A stretch of DNA of 64,000 nucleotides from Phycomyces nitens. Its lineage: Eukaryota; Mucoromycota; Mucoromycetes; Mucorales; Phycomycetaceae. The DNA is taken from NCBI GenBank assembly GCA_022702545.1, contig JAHRBC010000001.1:4836001-4900000 (forward strand). The letters run 5' to 3'. Positions within the stretch are counted from its first letter, which is position 1. The number at the start of each line of letters is the position of its first letter. Shown piece by piece: positions 61,756-64,000 of the stretch. Under the pieces are notes generated by a model. It did not search any database. It saw only the letters and a program-made list of their open reading frames with translations, and was not told the DNA's origin. A program made the position numbers and the translations under genes.

Positions 61756-62945
61756 ATGTATTGTCAAGCACCAATTAATCAGAGCTTGATTGGCAATAAG
61801 CAACGGCCTGTTTCGGCCTTGAATACAGGTGGACTTGGTGGTTCTTTTGTAGAGACCGAAGAGCAATCCTTTATATCGTTTTTTACTCGTCCGCGTACCA
61901 TAGCAAGTCATCCACCAATTCCATCCCAACATCCTAATCCCCAGCAAAATTCTGATTGGGATGAAGACATCTCTGACAGGCCCGATCTCCAGACAACCTC
62001 TGAGCCATTTCGGCGCCATGAACTCATGACCGAGTTGTATGTAGAGTTGAGATCCGTTTGGCAATCAGGATTGACATGATCTATATAACATATAGTACCA
62101 ATCTAAAGAATCCTGGTCATTGTCCTTTGGGAATGTACATGTCACCCTCGGCAGACAACATAAACGGTACCTGGCTCATGCTATTCTTTCTCAACCATAT
62201 TAAATCCTGATAATAGTGTGGTTTGGGGTTCTGTTTGTCAACAAGGGCCTCTACAGATCAGGCGTCTTCAAGTTTCGTTTGGTGATACCAGAGAATTATC
62301 CCAACAATCCTCCAACCGTAACTTTCATGACAGAGGTATTCCATCCTCTTGTAGATCCCAAAGGAAATCTCAATCTAGCCCAAAGGTTCATGACATGGCG
62401 CCCTCATCAAGACTACATTTTGCATGTCTTGCATTATGTAAAGTCAATTTTCAAAAGAGCAGTATTGGACGGCCTTCTTGACAAACACTCGACCAACAAG
62501 GAATCCTATCAACTGTGAGTAATTTGGAACAGGATGGTGTATAAATTGGTTCTCAAATTTGAATATGATTTTTCTCTGTCTTGCTAGATATCGCAAGAAT
62601 CCTGCTGTTTTTGTTAAACTGGCTCACCAATGTGCCCAACTCTCCATCACTGCAGACTATCTATTCAATTCCTTTTCAGACAATAATCTCATTCGATTCT
62701 CTGATCTCAGTGAGGCAGAGTTTGGTAGGCATGTCTTGGTCTTGATGATAAGCTTACAATTGTGTGCTAGATGAACTCAAGGCATATATTATGAAAAGTA
62801 AATCTGTAAGTGATCGTATTCCAATCACTTTATGGAACTCATTTATTCTTTATAGGATCCAATCAATGATGACGATGAAAATACAATTGAGAGCCAACTT
62901 CGTGATCGATATAACGATCATATCGCAATCAAGGATAACATATAA
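61756..62945 (+). CDS. FTS/AKTIP-type UEV (inactive ubiquitin-conjugating) protein
   Basis: Six exons: 61756-62055, 62109-62166, 62217-62514, 62588-62724, 62769-62803 and 62856-62945, giving 305 aa. FTS binds Hook and FHIP; this complex links dynein to early endosomes, as known in filamentous fungi and animals. The UBC-like domain (about 95-235) shows CPLGMYMSPSADN, VWFGVLFVNKGLYRSGVFKF, IPENYPNNPPTVTFMTEVFHPLVDPKG, and W-R-P-H-Q-D-Y-I. The position of the E2 catalytic Cys holds no cysteine, as in AKTIP. The first 90 residues are disordered, and an acidic tail (DDDENTIE) ends the protein. Intron 1 has a weaker donor (TCC/GTTTGG), so the join at residue 100 is the least certain. Confidence 0.82.
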
Positions 62946-63429
62946 AAAGAAGTGCTGTGGTTTGGCCTTCAAGAGAGAAAAGAAAAAACAGGACATGATA
63001 CGGGGTTGAATAATAATGCATCAATATATTCAGAATATATACATTTGGTACATTTAAGAAACGTTCTTTTTGGTGTGCCAATTTGTACTCGGAATACCCC
63101 AATTTTTTAAAGTTCAAGGCTTGTAATTATCTGTCTTAAACGGCTGATATCCTACAAGACACAGGGCTGTATTACGAACCAGTAGTATTTCAAGTTTGGT
63201 ACAAATTCACATGGAATATGTGAAAAACAAACATAAAAAAAAACAATAACAGCAATCAGAGCCCATATGACATTAGAGCATACGCTGGATTTCTAATGTT
63301 CTAAATGTTCTAAATGTTCAGTACTTGTTCATTCTATACAGCAGGTCAATGGTATCTTTCTGCCATATAATGTCTATTGGTGTATTAAAGATCTTTTTTA
63401 ACACGTTGTCTTGGCAACCAATATACTTT

Positions 63430-63460
<31 letters not shown>

Positions 63461-64000
63461 CACTAGTACGAATTGTCTAGTAGCAGATAAACGTGCTGTA
63501 GACTAAAATGGCCTCGAGGCATTTGTGCTCAGTGCACTTTAAGCGAAATGTAGTCTTTTTATTTACAGCTAGTCAATGTCTAGTGTTGTCGCGTAGAGCT
63601 AATCTGCTATTCTGGAAACAATATGGTGTAGATATTCATGTATTTGGGCACAAAGGCCGAATATATTAAAGATTGAAGTTCGCTCAACTTTGCTATTCAG
63701 ATACACCCTACATTGAATACTACAGCAGATAAATAGCACACTTGGACACGCCTAATATCAGATGCTTACATATATACGCCTCAGCACTAAAACTGTAAAA
63801 CTAGCTTGCTGTACACCAATCAAGATTCATATGATACGATAAGCTTCAACTCGATAATAGCCAAAACAGCAATCTTAATAATCTAGAAAACCAATGGAAT
63901 TTTAGCTCTTGAACAGGTAGAATTGTAACCTGCATATTAATATACATGTATACAGGTTTCTAGACAACACTAGGATCAATTCCCATTATTAAGCCTATAT
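62946..64000. other. Intergenic, no gene found, long poly(A) tract
   Basis: AT-rich to the end of the window. A T-run followed by a long A-run lies at about 63429-63461. TTCTAAATG is repeated near 63290-63320. No gene is recognised. Confidence 0.6.

Overview
The window is nuclear DNA from a filamentous, early-diverging fungus. It most resembles a mucoralean Mucoromycota genome with large AT-rich gaps (Phycomyces-like is a guess, not a proof). Reasons: the genes are compact and rich in introns (I model 106 introns, mostly 45-80 nt, with CTAAY-like branch points); the spaces between genes are AT-rich; there is a decayed IS630/Tc1-type transposase of the kind common in Mucorales; and the gene set mixes fungal genes (steryl glucosidase, OPT transporter, class I myosin with an acidic tail) with COP1 and Abraxas-like genes that I associate with animals and plants. 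Exon joins were made by eye from GT/GC-AG borders and family conservation, and were checked for reading-frame consistency.

Layout. 1-10 kb: tail of an unknown gene, OMA1-like mitochondrial peptidase (+), DsbA/FrnE-like oxidoreductase (-), a 93-aa orphan (-), a kelch-BTB protein (-), EAF6 (+), a hotdog thioesterase (+) and a Whi5-like protein (+). 10-25 kb: AP-1 gamma adaptin, tRNA-Arg(ACG) (-) in an AT-rich gap, poly(A) polymerase, COP1-like RING-WD40 ligase and a TLDc/OXR1 protein. 25-33 kb: a gene desert of about 8 kb holding a transposase relic. 33-43 kb: cytochrome P450 (-), SpoU-type 2'-O-methyltransferase (+), MEF2-type MADS factor with a polyglutamine tract (+), Abraxas-like MPN- protein (+) and CCT8 (-). 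43-51 kb: class I myosin (-), histone H2A.Z (+), a small ORF (+) and elongin A with a 13-residue tandem repeat (-). 51-64 kb: a 3.9-kb gap, OPT transporter, GH5 sterylglucosidase/glucocerebrosidase-type enzyme with a C-terminal CaaX-like box, and an FTS/AKTIP-type UEV protein.

There are no operons and no biosynthetic cluster. Functional links are loose: chromatin and transcription (EAF6, H2A.Z, elongin A, MADS factor, poly(A) polymerase), membrane traffic and cytoskeleton (AP-1 gamma, myosin I, FTS-like protein, CCT8), and ubiquitin biology (COP1, Abraxas-like). I found no obvious new multi-gene system. The most interesting signals are the COP1 and Abraxas-like genes, five GC-AG introns (three in the myosin gene), the minisatellite in elongin A, the CaaX-like end of the GH5 enzyme, and several orphan small ORFs.
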